Positions 46,425 through 52,959 of a stretch of 64,000 bases of DNA are shown here, in pieces. The notes under the pieces were generated by a model, which saw only the letters and a list, made by a program, of their open reading frames with translations, did not search any database and had not been told where the DNA came from. Every line of letters starts with the position of its first letter. The first letter of the stretch is position 1. The position numbers were made by a program, and so were the translations under genes. The stretch is from an uncultured Erythrobacter sp. Its GTDB lineage: Bacteria > Pseudomonadota > Alphaproteobacteria > Sphingomonadales > Sphingomonadaceae. The stretch is taken from contig NZ_CANMIJ010000001.1 of the NCBI RefSeq assembly GCF_947497915.1, forward strand, positions 1,671,611 to 1,735,610, written 5' to 3'.

Positions 46425-47297
46425 GTGATTCATAGGCTTTTCCTGATCCTCGCAGCAGCAGGGACGCTTTTTGCGTCCCCGCTGGCCGCGCAGCCGGACT
46501 TTCCCGAGCTCACCGCCCGTGTCGTCGATAATGCAGACATCATACCTGCCGATGTCGAGGCGCAACTGAACGCAAAACTGGACGCGCTCGAAACGCAGTC
46601 TCAGCGTCAATTGGTGATCGCAACGGTTCCCGATCTACAAGGCTATGACATAGCGGATTACGGTTACCAGCTGGGCCGCGCTTGGGGCCTAGGCGATGCA
46701 GAGCGCAACGATGGCGCACTGTTGCTTGTCGCACCTAATGAACGCAAAGTGCGCATCGAAGTCGGCTATGGCCTTGAAGGTACGGTGACCGATGCGCTGT
46801 CTTCAGTCATCATCCAGAATCTGATCCTCCCTGAATTTCGCGACGGTGATTACCCAGGCGGAATTGTCGCGGGCACCGATGCAATCATGACGCAACTACA
46901 ATTGCCACCAGACGAAGCTCAGCGCATTGCGCAAGCCGCCGGACAAGAACGCCAGAGTTCTTCGCGTTCAGGCGGCTTTCCAGTCGGTACGCTGATCTGG
47001 ATGGGCTTTCTGTTCTTCTTTTTTGTTCTCCCGATCCTGCGCGGTCGCGGGCGGAAACGGAAATACCGCTCCAAAGGCAATGGCCCTTGGGGCAAGCGTG
47101 ATCGGGGCCGCGACCGTGATTGGAAAGACACCGCTGGCGATATCATTCTATGGGAAGTCGGCAGCGCGATTGTTCGCGGCGCGATGAGCGGCGGCGGTGG
47201 CAGTGGCGGAGGCTTTGGCGGAGGCGGCGGTTTTGGCGGCGGCTTCTCTGGCGGCGGCGGATCATTCGGAGGCGGCGGCGCCTCCGGGGGCTGGTAA
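46425..47297 (+). CDS. TPM domain membrane protein with glycine-rich tail
   Basis: A 290-aa protein starting at GTG, 5 bp after lemA, with a signal peptide ending SPLAAQ. The TPM domain (TLP18.3/Psb32/MOLO-1) covers about 25-165: FPELTARVVDNADIIPADVEAQLNAKLDALE, QRQLVIATVPDLQGYDIADYGYQLGRAWGLGDAERNDGALLLVAPNERKVRIEVGYGLEGTVTDALSS. A transmembrane helix (about 187-205) is followed by a basic stretch and a long Gly/Ser/Phe-rich tail ending GASGGW. This is the usual form of the bacterial YgcG-type protein paired with LemA. Confidence 0.9.
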   Translation: MIHRLFLILAAAGTLFASPLAAQPDFPELTARVVDNADIIPADVEAQLNAKLDALETQSQRQLVIATVPDLQGYDIADYGYQLGRAWGLGDAERNDGALLLVAPNERKVRIEVGYGLEGTVTDALSSVIIQNLILPEFRDGDYPGGIVAGTDAIMTQLQLPPDEAQRIAQAAGQERQSSSRSGGFPVGTLIWMGFLFFFFVLPILRGRGRKRKYRSKGNGPWGKRDRGRDRDWKDTAGDIILWEVGSAIVRGAMSGGGGSGGGFGGGGGFGGGFSGGGGSFGGGGASGGW

Positions 47298-47300
47298 ACT

Positions 47301-47975
47301 ATGGGATATCTTAATCAGGATCAGCACAAAATCGTCTCTGATGCGGTGGGCGAAGCAGAGCTCAATACATCGGGCGAAATCTTAACCGTGCTGGCGGATC
47401 GCAGCGACGGATACACCGATGTCGCGCTATGGTGGGCGCTTGCCGGAAGTTTCACAGCGATGAGCATCTTTGCGGCCCTGCCCCAACCATTTCTGGATTT
47501 CTGGGACAGTCTAATCGGCGGTTGGGGCCACGAATGGTCAATTGGCGAACTCGCCAGCATGACTATTGCGCTAGGCCTCATCACCTTCATCACGATCCTG
47601 CTCATCCAAATGTGGCAGCCGCTCAAATTCTTCCTTGTGCCCGGCCCGGTCAAATTTGCGCGGGTCCACGAACAGGCGGTCAAACATTTCAAAGTGGGCG
47701 CAGAACGCCGCACCCATGGCCGCACGGGCGTGCTGATTTACCTTTCGATGAGCGAACACCGCGCAGAGATCGTTGCGGACGAACCGATTGCCGAAATGGT
47801 TCCACCCGAGGTGTGGGGCGAGGCGATGGGCGACATGCTGATCGAGATCAAACAAGGCAATATCGCAGAAGGCCTAGCCGTGGGCGTGCGCGATGTTGGC
47901 TTTGTCCTCTCACAGCATTTCCCGCGCGCCGAAGATGACGAGAATGAGCTTCCGGATCGCTTGATCGAGGTCTAG
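47301..47975 (+). CDS. Second TPM domain membrane protein
   Basis: A 224-aa protein, 3 bp after the first TPM gene. The TPM domain is split by two transmembrane helices (about 44-65 and 85-107): the first part is LNQDQHKIVSDAVGEAELNTSGEILTVLADRSDGYTDVAL, and the second is RTHGRTGVLIYLSMSEHRAEIVADEPIAEMVPPEVWGEAMGDMLIEIKQGNIAEGLAVGVRDVG. This split layout is typical of the second TPM paralogue in LemA operons. The function of the operon is unknown; envelope maintenance is a plausible inference. Confidence 0.88.
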   Translation: MGYLNQDQHKIVSDAVGEAELNTSGEILTVLADRSDGYTDVALWWALAGSFTAMSIFAALPQPFLDFWDSLIGGWGHEWSIGELASMTIALGLITFITILLIQMWQPLKFFLVPGPVKFARVHEQAVKHFKVGAERRTHGRTGVLIYLSMSEHRAEIVADEPIAEMVPPEVWGEAMGDMLIEIKQGNIAEGLAVGVRDVGFVLSQHFPRAEDDENELPDRLIEV

Positions 47976-47986
47976 AGCTGCTCCCC

Positions 47987-48568
47987 ATGAGCAATTCCGA
48001 ATTCGTGCGCGATTCCGACGCAGACAAACCCGAAGAAACCCGCTGGGAAGGCCGTTTCATCACGGCCAAAACGCGCGGGCGCTGGGAATATGTCGGGCGC
48101 GCTCGCGGCATTCGTGCTGCCGCCATCATTGCGATTGACGAAGATGCGGACGGCAAGCGCCACGTGATCCTCGTGAGCCAGTACCGAGTCCCCCTCTCCC
48201 GCTTTTGTCTTGAAATCCCTGCTGGCCTTGTCGGCGATGATGATGGCGGCGAAGGCGAACTTGCCAGTGAGGCAGCCGCTCGTGAGCTTAAAGAAGAAAC
48301 CGGATACCGCGCGGGCACCCTCGATGTTCTAGGCGAGTTTTATTCATCACCGGGCATGGTCTCCGAATGCTTCACTCTGCTGCGCGCACGCGATCTGACC
48401 AAAGTCAGCGAAGGCGGCGGCCTGCCCGATGAGAATATCAACGTCCACCGTATCGCCCTTTCCGACCTATCCCGCTTTGTCGCCGAATGGCGAAAGGCTG
48501 GCCACGCGGTCGATGTGCGGATAGCGATGCTGTTAACACCCGAATATCTTGGAGAGGAACTCACATGA
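47987..48568 (+). CDS. NUDIX hydrolase, ADP-ribose pyrophosphatase-like
   Basis: A 193-aa protein with the Nudix box GELASEAAARELKEETGYRAG and, 16 residues on, the YSSPGMVSECFTLLRARDL segment seen in ADP-ribose pyrophosphatases. The LVSQYRVPLSRFCLEIPAGLV stretch before the box fits the same subgroup. Substrates of this type are ADP-ribose or other nucleoside diphosphate-X compounds. It lies 11 bp after the second TPM gene and overlaps the next SDR gene by 4 bp (ATGA). Confidence 0.87.
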   Translation: MSNSEFVRDSDADKPEETRWEGRFITAKTRGRWEYVGRARGIRAAAIIAIDEDADGKRHVILVSQYRVPLSRFCLEIPAGLVGDDDGGEGELASEAAARELKEETGYRAGTLDVLGEFYSSPGMVSECFTLLRARDLTKVSEGGGLPDENINVHRIALSDLSRFVAEWRKAGHAVDVRIAMLLTPEYLGEELT

Positions 48569-49359
48569 CATCACCCCGGCCCCAACGCTGCGAAGGCAAA
48601 TTGGCATTGGTAACAGGCGGCGCGCAAGGCCTTGGCCGCGCGCACTGCATCCGGCTCGCACAGGAAGGCGCGCGCGTTATGGCAACCGACATTAATGGCG
48701 AAGGCGCGGCAGAGACCGCCGAAATCGTCAATGCGGAAATGGGCGCAGGCACTGCATTCTCGGCCCAGCATGACGTAACCGATCCGTCCAGTTGGGAAGG
48801 AGCCGTCGACGCGGCCCGTGAAAACATGGGCGGTCTGAATGTGTTGGTGAACAATGCTGGCATCGGTGTGCCTGGCAACATCGAAGAATGCGATTTCGGC
48901 GATTGGCAGCGGTGCTTCTCAATCAATGTCGATTCGATTTTTCACGGCTGTCAGAAAGCTTTGCCGCTGATGCGCGAGCACGCGCCCGGGTCAATCGTCA
49001 ACATTTCCAGTATCGCAGGTCTGATCGCGAGTGACACGATGCCCGCCTATAACGCGTCGAAAGCGGCCGTGTGGATGCTGTCCAAGTCGATCGCCCTGCA
49101 CTGCGCGAAAAAGAACATGCAGATCCGCAGCAACTCGGTGCACCCAACCTTCGTCGATACGCCGATCCTAGATGGCACTGCGAAAGCGCACCAGCTCGAC
49201 AAGCAAGTTCTGATGGACAAGCTCGCGCGGCAAATTCCGCTGCGTTTTGTCGGTGAGCCAAACGACATCGCGAATGCGGTCGTTTATCTGGCGAGCGACG
49301 AAAGCCGGTTTATGACCGGCGCCGAGCTCAAGCTCGATGGCGGCATAAGCGCGATGTAA
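48565..49359 (+). CDS. SDR family oxidoreductase
   Basis: A 264-aa classical short-chain dehydrogenase. It shows the cofactor loop ALVTGGAQGLGRAHCIRLAQEGARV, the Asp after strand 2 (ATDINGEG) that favours NAD(H), NNAGIG, the catalytic Ser in IVNISSIAGL, and Tyr/Lys in PAYNASKAAV. It ends with the usual FMTGAELKLDGGISAM. The substrate is unknown. It is coupled to the Nudix gene by an ATGA overlap and is the last gene of the run starting at lemA. Confidence 0.88.
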   Translation: MTSPRPQRCEGKLALVTGGAQGLGRAHCIRLAQEGARVMATDINGEGAAETAEIVNAEMGAGTAFSAQHDVTDPSSWEGAVDAARENMGGLNVLVNNAGIGVPGNIEECDFGDWQRCFSINVDSIFHGCQKALPLMREHAPGSIVNISSIAGLIASDTMPAYNASKAAVWMLSKSIALHCAKKNMQIRSNSVHPTFVDTPILDGTAKAHQLDKQVLMDKLARQIPLRFVGEPNDIANAVVYLASDESRFMTGAELKLDGGISAM

Positions 49360-49368
49360 AAACAAAGA

Positions 49369-49388
49369 GAGGGGCCGTTTGGCCCCTC
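49369..49388. terminator. Bidirectional terminator between the SDR gene and the pspC operon
   Basis: A perfect 8-bp stem (GAGGGGCC-GTTT-GGCCCCTC). On the reverse strand it is followed by TCTTTGTTTTT; on the forward strand a TTTT lies four bases on. It separates the convergent SDR and PspC genes. Confidence 0.8.
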
Positions 49389-49458
49389 CCGGTTTTCATG
49401 ATTTGTGTGCTTTGCAGCGAATGGTGAAAACCGGGTCGGCTCTCAGTCAGTCAGCGCC

Positions 49459-49671
49459 TCAGTCAGCAATCAATGCGACTGCGAGGTAGATTGGGATAGT
49501 CAGGCCAACACCCAACAGGGTCGCGACTACCAGTCCAATGCGCCAAATCGTGGCGTCAATGTCGGTCAGATTTGCTAGTCCCGAGCATACGCCGAACAGT
49601 TTGGCGTTGTGTTTGTCGAGACGATATCCGGTCTGCGGAACGTTGCTGTTGTTTTTGGTCAGTTTGGTCAT
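49459..49671 (-). CDS. pspC: Short PspC domain protein
   Basis: A 70-aa protein consisting of the PspC domain alone: GYRLDKHNAKLFGVCSGLANLTDIDATIWRIG, then one transmembrane helix (LVVATLLGVGLTIPIYLAVALIA). PspC is an inner-membrane sensor/effector of the phage-shock response. The usual C-terminal periplasmic extension of E. coli PspC is absent, as in many short PspC proteins. The ATG overlaps the stop of the 48-aa microprotein gene upstream (ATGA). It is the last gene of the four-gene reverse operon that begins at 50110. Confidence 0.9.
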   Translation of the reverse strand: MTKLTKNNSNVPQTGYRLDKHNAKLFGVCSGLANLTDIDATIWRIGLVVATLLGVGLTIPIYLAVALIAD

Positions 49672-49814
49672 GCGAGGGCTCCAATGGCTTGAATTGTATT
49701 CGGGCTTGCGGGGACGATAGCTGTGGCCATCAGAATTGCGGTGACGATCATCGCACCGGCACCAGCCGCGAAGCGGGCGCTTGCTGCGTTACCGAGGTCG
49801 AAGAACGTGTACAT
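49668..49814 (-). CDS. Microprotein A (48 aa), one-helix membrane protein of the PspC operon
   Basis: A 48-aa gene with AAAGGAAAT before the ATG. It opens MYTFFDLGNAASARFAAGAG, then a hydrophobic helix (MIVTAILMATAIV) and PASPNTIQAIGALA. It shares the pattern RFAA(A/G) - hydrophobic helix - A.(I/V).P(A/G)SP with the two genes upstream, so the three are paralogues. Its stop overlaps the pspC start (ATGA), which ties its expression directly to PspC. No known family is recognised. Confidence 0.8.
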   Translation of the reverse strand: MYTFFDLGNAASARFAAGAGAMIVTAILMATAIVPASPNTIQAIGALA

Positions 49815-49850
49815 TTTAGTATTTCCTTTCGTGTGATGTGATCAGTCGGA

Positions 49851-49961
49851 TCAGGCAATAACGGGGCTGCCTGGGATGATTGCGTAGGCAAACACGCCGG
49901 TCGAAACGATGATTGAGAAAGCGGCTGCGAACAGGCGGGTTGTGGTGTCAGAGTTTAACAT
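49851..49961 (-). CDS. Microprotein B (36 aa), one-helix membrane protein
   Basis: A 36-aa gene with AAAGGAA before the ATG. It begins MLNSDTTTRLFAAAFSIIVS, continues TGVFAYAIIPGSPVIA and ends there. The central segment is a single hydrophobic helix of about 20 residues followed by the IIPGSP motif. It is closely related to microprotein C (RxFAAAxFSxxVSxxxFAYAIIPxSP). It lies 35 bp after C and 36 bp before A on the same strand. Confidence 0.78.
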   Translation of the reverse strand: MLNSDTTTRLFAAAFSIIVSTGVFAYAIIPGSPVIA

Positions 49962-49996
49962 TGCGGGGGTTCCTTTAAATGCGGGGTGCTTGACGA

Positions 49997-50110
49997 TCAG
50001 ACCATCAGCGAAGGGCTTGCAGGGATGATTGCGTAAGCGAAGAAAGCTGCGGATACGGCGACCGAGAAAGCGGCGGCGGCAAAGCGGTTTGTAAGGTCTT
50101 GAGCGTACAT
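49997..50110 (-). CDS. Microprotein C (37 aa), one-helix membrane protein, first gene of the operon
   Basis: A 37-aa gene with GGGAG before the ATG. It begins MYAQDLTNRFAAAAFSVAVS and continues AAFFAYAIIPASPSLMV. The layout is a short polar N-terminus, one hydrophobic helix and a conserved IIPASP end. The transcript start expected from the sigma-54-type promoter at 50175-50191 lies about 55 bp upstream. The repeated motif in three adjacent genes, each with its own ribosome site, argues that these are real proteins. Confidence 0.8.
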   Translation of the reverse strand: MYAQDLTNRFAAAAFSVAVSAAFFAYAIIPASPSLMV

Positions 50111-50136
50111 AATGTGGTCTCCCATTGAGTTGTTTC

Positions 50137-50167
50137 GGTGTCCTTTGGGCTAATCCTTGGGGACACC
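50137..50167 (-). other. Hairpin at the 5' end of the microprotein/pspC message
   Basis: GGTGTCC (50137-50143) and GGACACC (50161-50167) are inverted repeats separated by 17 bp. The predicted transcript from the sigma-54-type promoter would start near 50165, so the leader begins with this stem. It might protect the message or influence translation of microprotein C. Confidence 0.45.
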
Positions 50168-50174
50168 CGATACA

Positions 50175-50191
50175 ATGCAGGAGGTGTGCCA
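50175..50191 (-). promoter_or_regulatory. Sigma-54 (-24/-12) promoter of the microprotein/pspC operon
   Basis: The reverse strand reads TGGCACA-CCTC-CTGCA. This is the sigma-54 consensus TGGCACG-N4-TTGCW with two deviations, and with the required GG-N10-GC spacing (GG at 50190-50189, GC at 50178-50177). Sigma-54 promoters need an enhancer-binding activator; in E. coli the psp operon uses PspF. A possible upstream site is the inverted repeat TCACC-N13-GGTGA at 50276-50298, about 120 bp from the predicted start. Activator identity is inference. Confidence 0.65.
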
Positions 50192-50354
50192 AACTCGAAA
50201 AATGGCGGAATTCTGCGGTTTACGCGATTTTACAAGGTGAACCCTGAGTTAACAGATGCGAACATTTGGGAATTTTCACCACCTGTTGGGATTGGTGATT
50301 TCTCGGTTGCCAAGTCTGGCCTTTGCCGCGCCGCATGCTACCTCGGTTTCTCCT

Positions 50355-51443
50355 ATGGCGTTGACCAAGATCACCCTTCAGAATTTTCGCAATCACGCCG
50401 CTTCCGAGCTGGCGGATACGGCGCATTTCAATTTGCTGGTGGGGGAAAACGGCGCGGGAAAGACCAACGTGCTGGAGGCACTATCGCTGCTGAGTCCGGG
50501 CCGCGGGTTGCGCCGCGCCAGCCTTGGTGATCTCGCACGCAAGCCTGATCCTGATGCAGAAACTGGGGCCTTTGCCATTGGCGCAAGCCTGATCGAGCAA
50601 GGCCAGACCTCCGCACGCATCGGCACCTATACGGAAGAAGAGCGCCCTACCCGCCGCCTTGTGCGCATAAATGGCGCAGAAGCCAGCGCGAGCGCGCTTT
50701 CGGAATGGCACGCCGTTTCATGGCTAACCCCTGCGATGGACGGGTTGTTCACGGACAGCGCAGGCGCAAGACGGCGCTTTGTTGATCGGATGACACTCGC
50801 GGTGGAGCCGGGGCATGCGAAGAACGTCACTTCACTCGAAAACGCTCTGCGTGAAAGGAACAAGCTGCTGGAAACGGGCGGCGATGCGCGGTGGCTGGAT
50901 GCAGTGGAGGCTCAAGTCGCGCAGCACGGTGCGGTGGTGGCGCAAAACCGTGCGCGCCTTATCGCAATGCTGGCAGATGAGCTTTCCGCCTTACCACCCG
51001 AACCGTTCGCGCGTCCGATACTGACATATCGGCCCGGCGGCCCGACGGACGTTGCCGAATTGCTCGCAGAATTGGCCCGCGCTCGCCCAAGAGACCGCGC
51101 TGCGGGGCGTGCGCTAACCGGCCCTCACCGTGACGAGCTGGAAGTGATCATGGCGTCGAGCGGGGTTGCAGCGGCGTCTTGCTCCACCGGAGAGCAGAAA
51201 GCGATGTTGATCGCGATCACGCTGGCGCACGGTATCCTTGCCTCAACCGGACGGCCCAGCGTGCTGTTGTTGGATGAGGTCGCAGCGCATCTCGATCCGG
51301 TTCGCCGCACGGAGCTTTTCCGCAGATTGGGTCAAGGCAAGGCGCAGGTGTGGATGACCGGCACCGAAATGGCGCCGTTTGCCGATATAGCGGGCGAAGC
51401 GGCAATCTGGCGCGTTAGCGGCGGATCGCTGGAGCGGCTTTAG
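50355..51443 (+). CDS. recF: DNA replication/repair protein RecF
   Basis: RecF helps load RecA at gaps covered by SSB. From the ATG at 50355 it has 362 aa (the frame is open 33 codons upstream without similarity). It shows ALTKITLQNFRNHA, Walker A GENGAGKT (30-37), the signature region CSTGEQKAMLIAITLAHG and Walker B PSVLLLDEVAAHLDPVRR. Here recF is not beside dnaA/dnaN. Its end overlaps the convergent esterase by 4 bp. Confidence 0.94.
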   Translation: MALTKITLQNFRNHAASELADTAHFNLLVGENGAGKTNVLEALSLLSPGRGLRRASLGDLARKPDPDAETGAFAIGASLIEQGQTSARIGTYTEEERPTRRLVRINGAEASASALSEWHAVSWLTPAMDGLFTDSAGARRRFVDRMTLAVEPGHAKNVTSLENALRERNKLLETGGDARWLDAVEAQVAQHGAVVAQNRARLIAMLADELSALPPEPFARPILTYRPGGPTDVAELLAELARARPRDRAAGRALTGPHRDELEVIMASSGVAAASCSTGEQKAMLIAITLAHGILASTGRPSVLLLDEVAAHLDPVRRTELFRRLGQGKAQVWMTGTEMAPFADIAGEAAIWRVSGGSLERL

Positions 51444-52189
51444 TTCGCGCCTGCGGGATCAGGCAAAGCAGCCTCGACTTGCTCCAACGTCGAAGCAACC
51501 AACGCCTCGATCCCTTCGGCTGTCGGATGGATCCGGTCGTTTTGGAACAATGACGGATCCTGATAAATATCTTCGAGCCAGAACGGGATCAGCTGCGCGT
51601 CGTATTCTTGGGCAAGCTCACCATAAAGCGCATCAAAATCGGCTTGGTATTCCGGCCCGTAATTCGGCGGTGCGCGCATTCCCATCATCAGCACCGGAAT
51701 ATCGCGTTCTTTCAGCTCATCCAGCATCGCGGTAAAGTTGGCACGTGTTTCGGCCGGCGAGAGGCCGCGCAGCAGATCATTGCCGCCCAGTTCCAGAATG
51801 AACAAATCAGGCTTTGTCTCTTGCGCGTCCAGCGTGAATGCAAGCCGGTCTAATCCGGCGGCCGTTGTATCGCCTGACACACCGGCATTTGCCATCACAG
51901 CGTTCACGCCTTTTGAACGCAGCGCGCGCTCCAGCTTAGCCGGATAGCTTTCGCCATCTTTCAGGCCATATCCGGCAAACAAGCTGTTTCCGAAAGCGAG
52001 CACATGCACCTCTGGCCCCATTACAGGGATCGCGGGCAATTCTGTTTCCACACGCGAAGTGCCAGCATCGGGAACCGTCGCGGCATCATCGGCGTTTTCA
52101 CTGCACGCGGCCAGTGCCAATGGCAGCGCGGTAATCGCTACAGCGTAGCGCATTACCAGTTTCGTTTTCGACCAAGCGCGTTCGTGCAT
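51440..52189 (-). CDS. tesA: SGNH-hydrolase lipoprotein, TesA-like arylesterase
   Basis: A 249-aa protein with a lipoprotein signal (ALPLALAAC; lipobox LAAC at about residue 29). The SGNH blocks follow: block I AFGNSLFAGYGL, block II NAGVSGDTTAAGL, block III ELGGNDLLRG and block V NDRIHPTAEG. In block I the usual GDS is GNS, but the Ser nucleophile is kept. TesA acts as thioesterase, arylesterase or lysophospholipase L1 in the periplasm. It is divergent from ybbA/ybbP, an arrangement found widely in Proteobacteria. Confidence 0.9.
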   Translation of the reverse strand: MHERAWSKTKLVMRYAVAITALPLALAACSENADDAATVPDAGTSRVETELPAIPVMGPEVHVLAFGNSLFAGYGLKDGESYPAKLERALRSKGVNAVMANAGVSGDTTAAGLDRLAFTLDAQETKPDLFILELGGNDLLRGLSPAETRANFTAMLDELKERDIPVLMMGMRAPPNYGPEYQADFDALYGELAQEYDAQLIPFWLEDIYQDPSLFQNDRIHPTAEGIEALVASTLEQVEAALPDPAGAN

Positions 52190-52242
52190 CTATCAATCCC
52201 TCGGTTGGGTACCTTGTTGACTGCCCTCCCCTATGCCATCTG

Positions 52243-52959
52243 GTGTCTGTGACCAATACTTCTTCTGGCGCCTCCCTCGCCATCTCCGCCCGTGACCTCA
52301 CCCTGACCCTCGGCAGCGCTTCAGCTCCGGTGGACATTTTGCGCGGCATCGATCTCGATATCGCCAAAGGGGAAGTCGTCGCCCTGTTGGGCCCGTCCGG
52401 CTCCGGTAAAAGCTCGCTTATGGCGGTGCTATCCGGCCTTGAGCGGGCGAGTGGCGGGACTTTGAACGTCGCTGGCGCGGATTTCGCCGAGATGGACGAG
52501 GACGGTCTGGCTAAGGCCCGGCGCGGCCGGATTGGAATTGTGCTTCAAGCCTTCCACTTGCTGCCGACAATGACAGCCGCAGAGAATGTTGCGACGCCTA
52601 TGGAGCTTGCTGGCTCTGATGATGCACAGCCGCGCGCGATTGCCGAGCTCGAAGCGGTCGGCCTTGGCCACCGCACGGGCCACTACCCGACACAGCTTTC
52701 CGGCGGCGAGCAGCAGCGCGTGGCCATCGCCCGCGCTATCGCGCCCCGTCCAGAGTTGATTTTTGCCGATGAGCCGACTGGCAACCTCGACGTCACAACC
52801 GGCGAAGAGATCGTCAAATTGCTGTTCGAACGCCGCGCCGCATCGGGCGCAACATTGTTGATCATCACTCACGACGCGAGCCTCGCTGAGAAATGTGAGC
52901 GAGTGCTGACGATGGCAGACGGGGTGATCGTTTCTGACACGAAGAACACCGCCAAATGA
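52243..52959 (+). CDS. ybbA: ABC transporter ATP-binding protein, YbbA/LolD type
   Basis: A 238-aa ATPase with Walker [13 protein letters not shown], the Q-loop [16 protein letters not shown], signature [16 protein letters not shown], Walker [13 protein letters not shown] and the H-loop ITHD. The DEPTGNLD form is typical of the MacB/LolD subfamily that partners FtsX-type permeases. Two GTG codons (52243 and 52249) are possible starts. Its stop overlaps the permease start (ATGA). Confidence 0.92.
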   Translation: MSVTNTSSGASLAISARDLTLTLGSASAPVDILRGIDLDIAKGEVVALLGPSGSGKSSLMAVLSGLERASGGTLNVAGADFAEMDEDGLAKARRGRIGIVLQAFHLLPTMTAAENVATPMELAGSDDAQPRAIAELEAVGLGHRTGHYPTQLSGGEQQRVAIARAIAPRPELIFADEPTGNLDVTTGEEIVKLLFERRAASGATLLIITHDASLAEKCERVLTMADGVIVSDTKNTAK

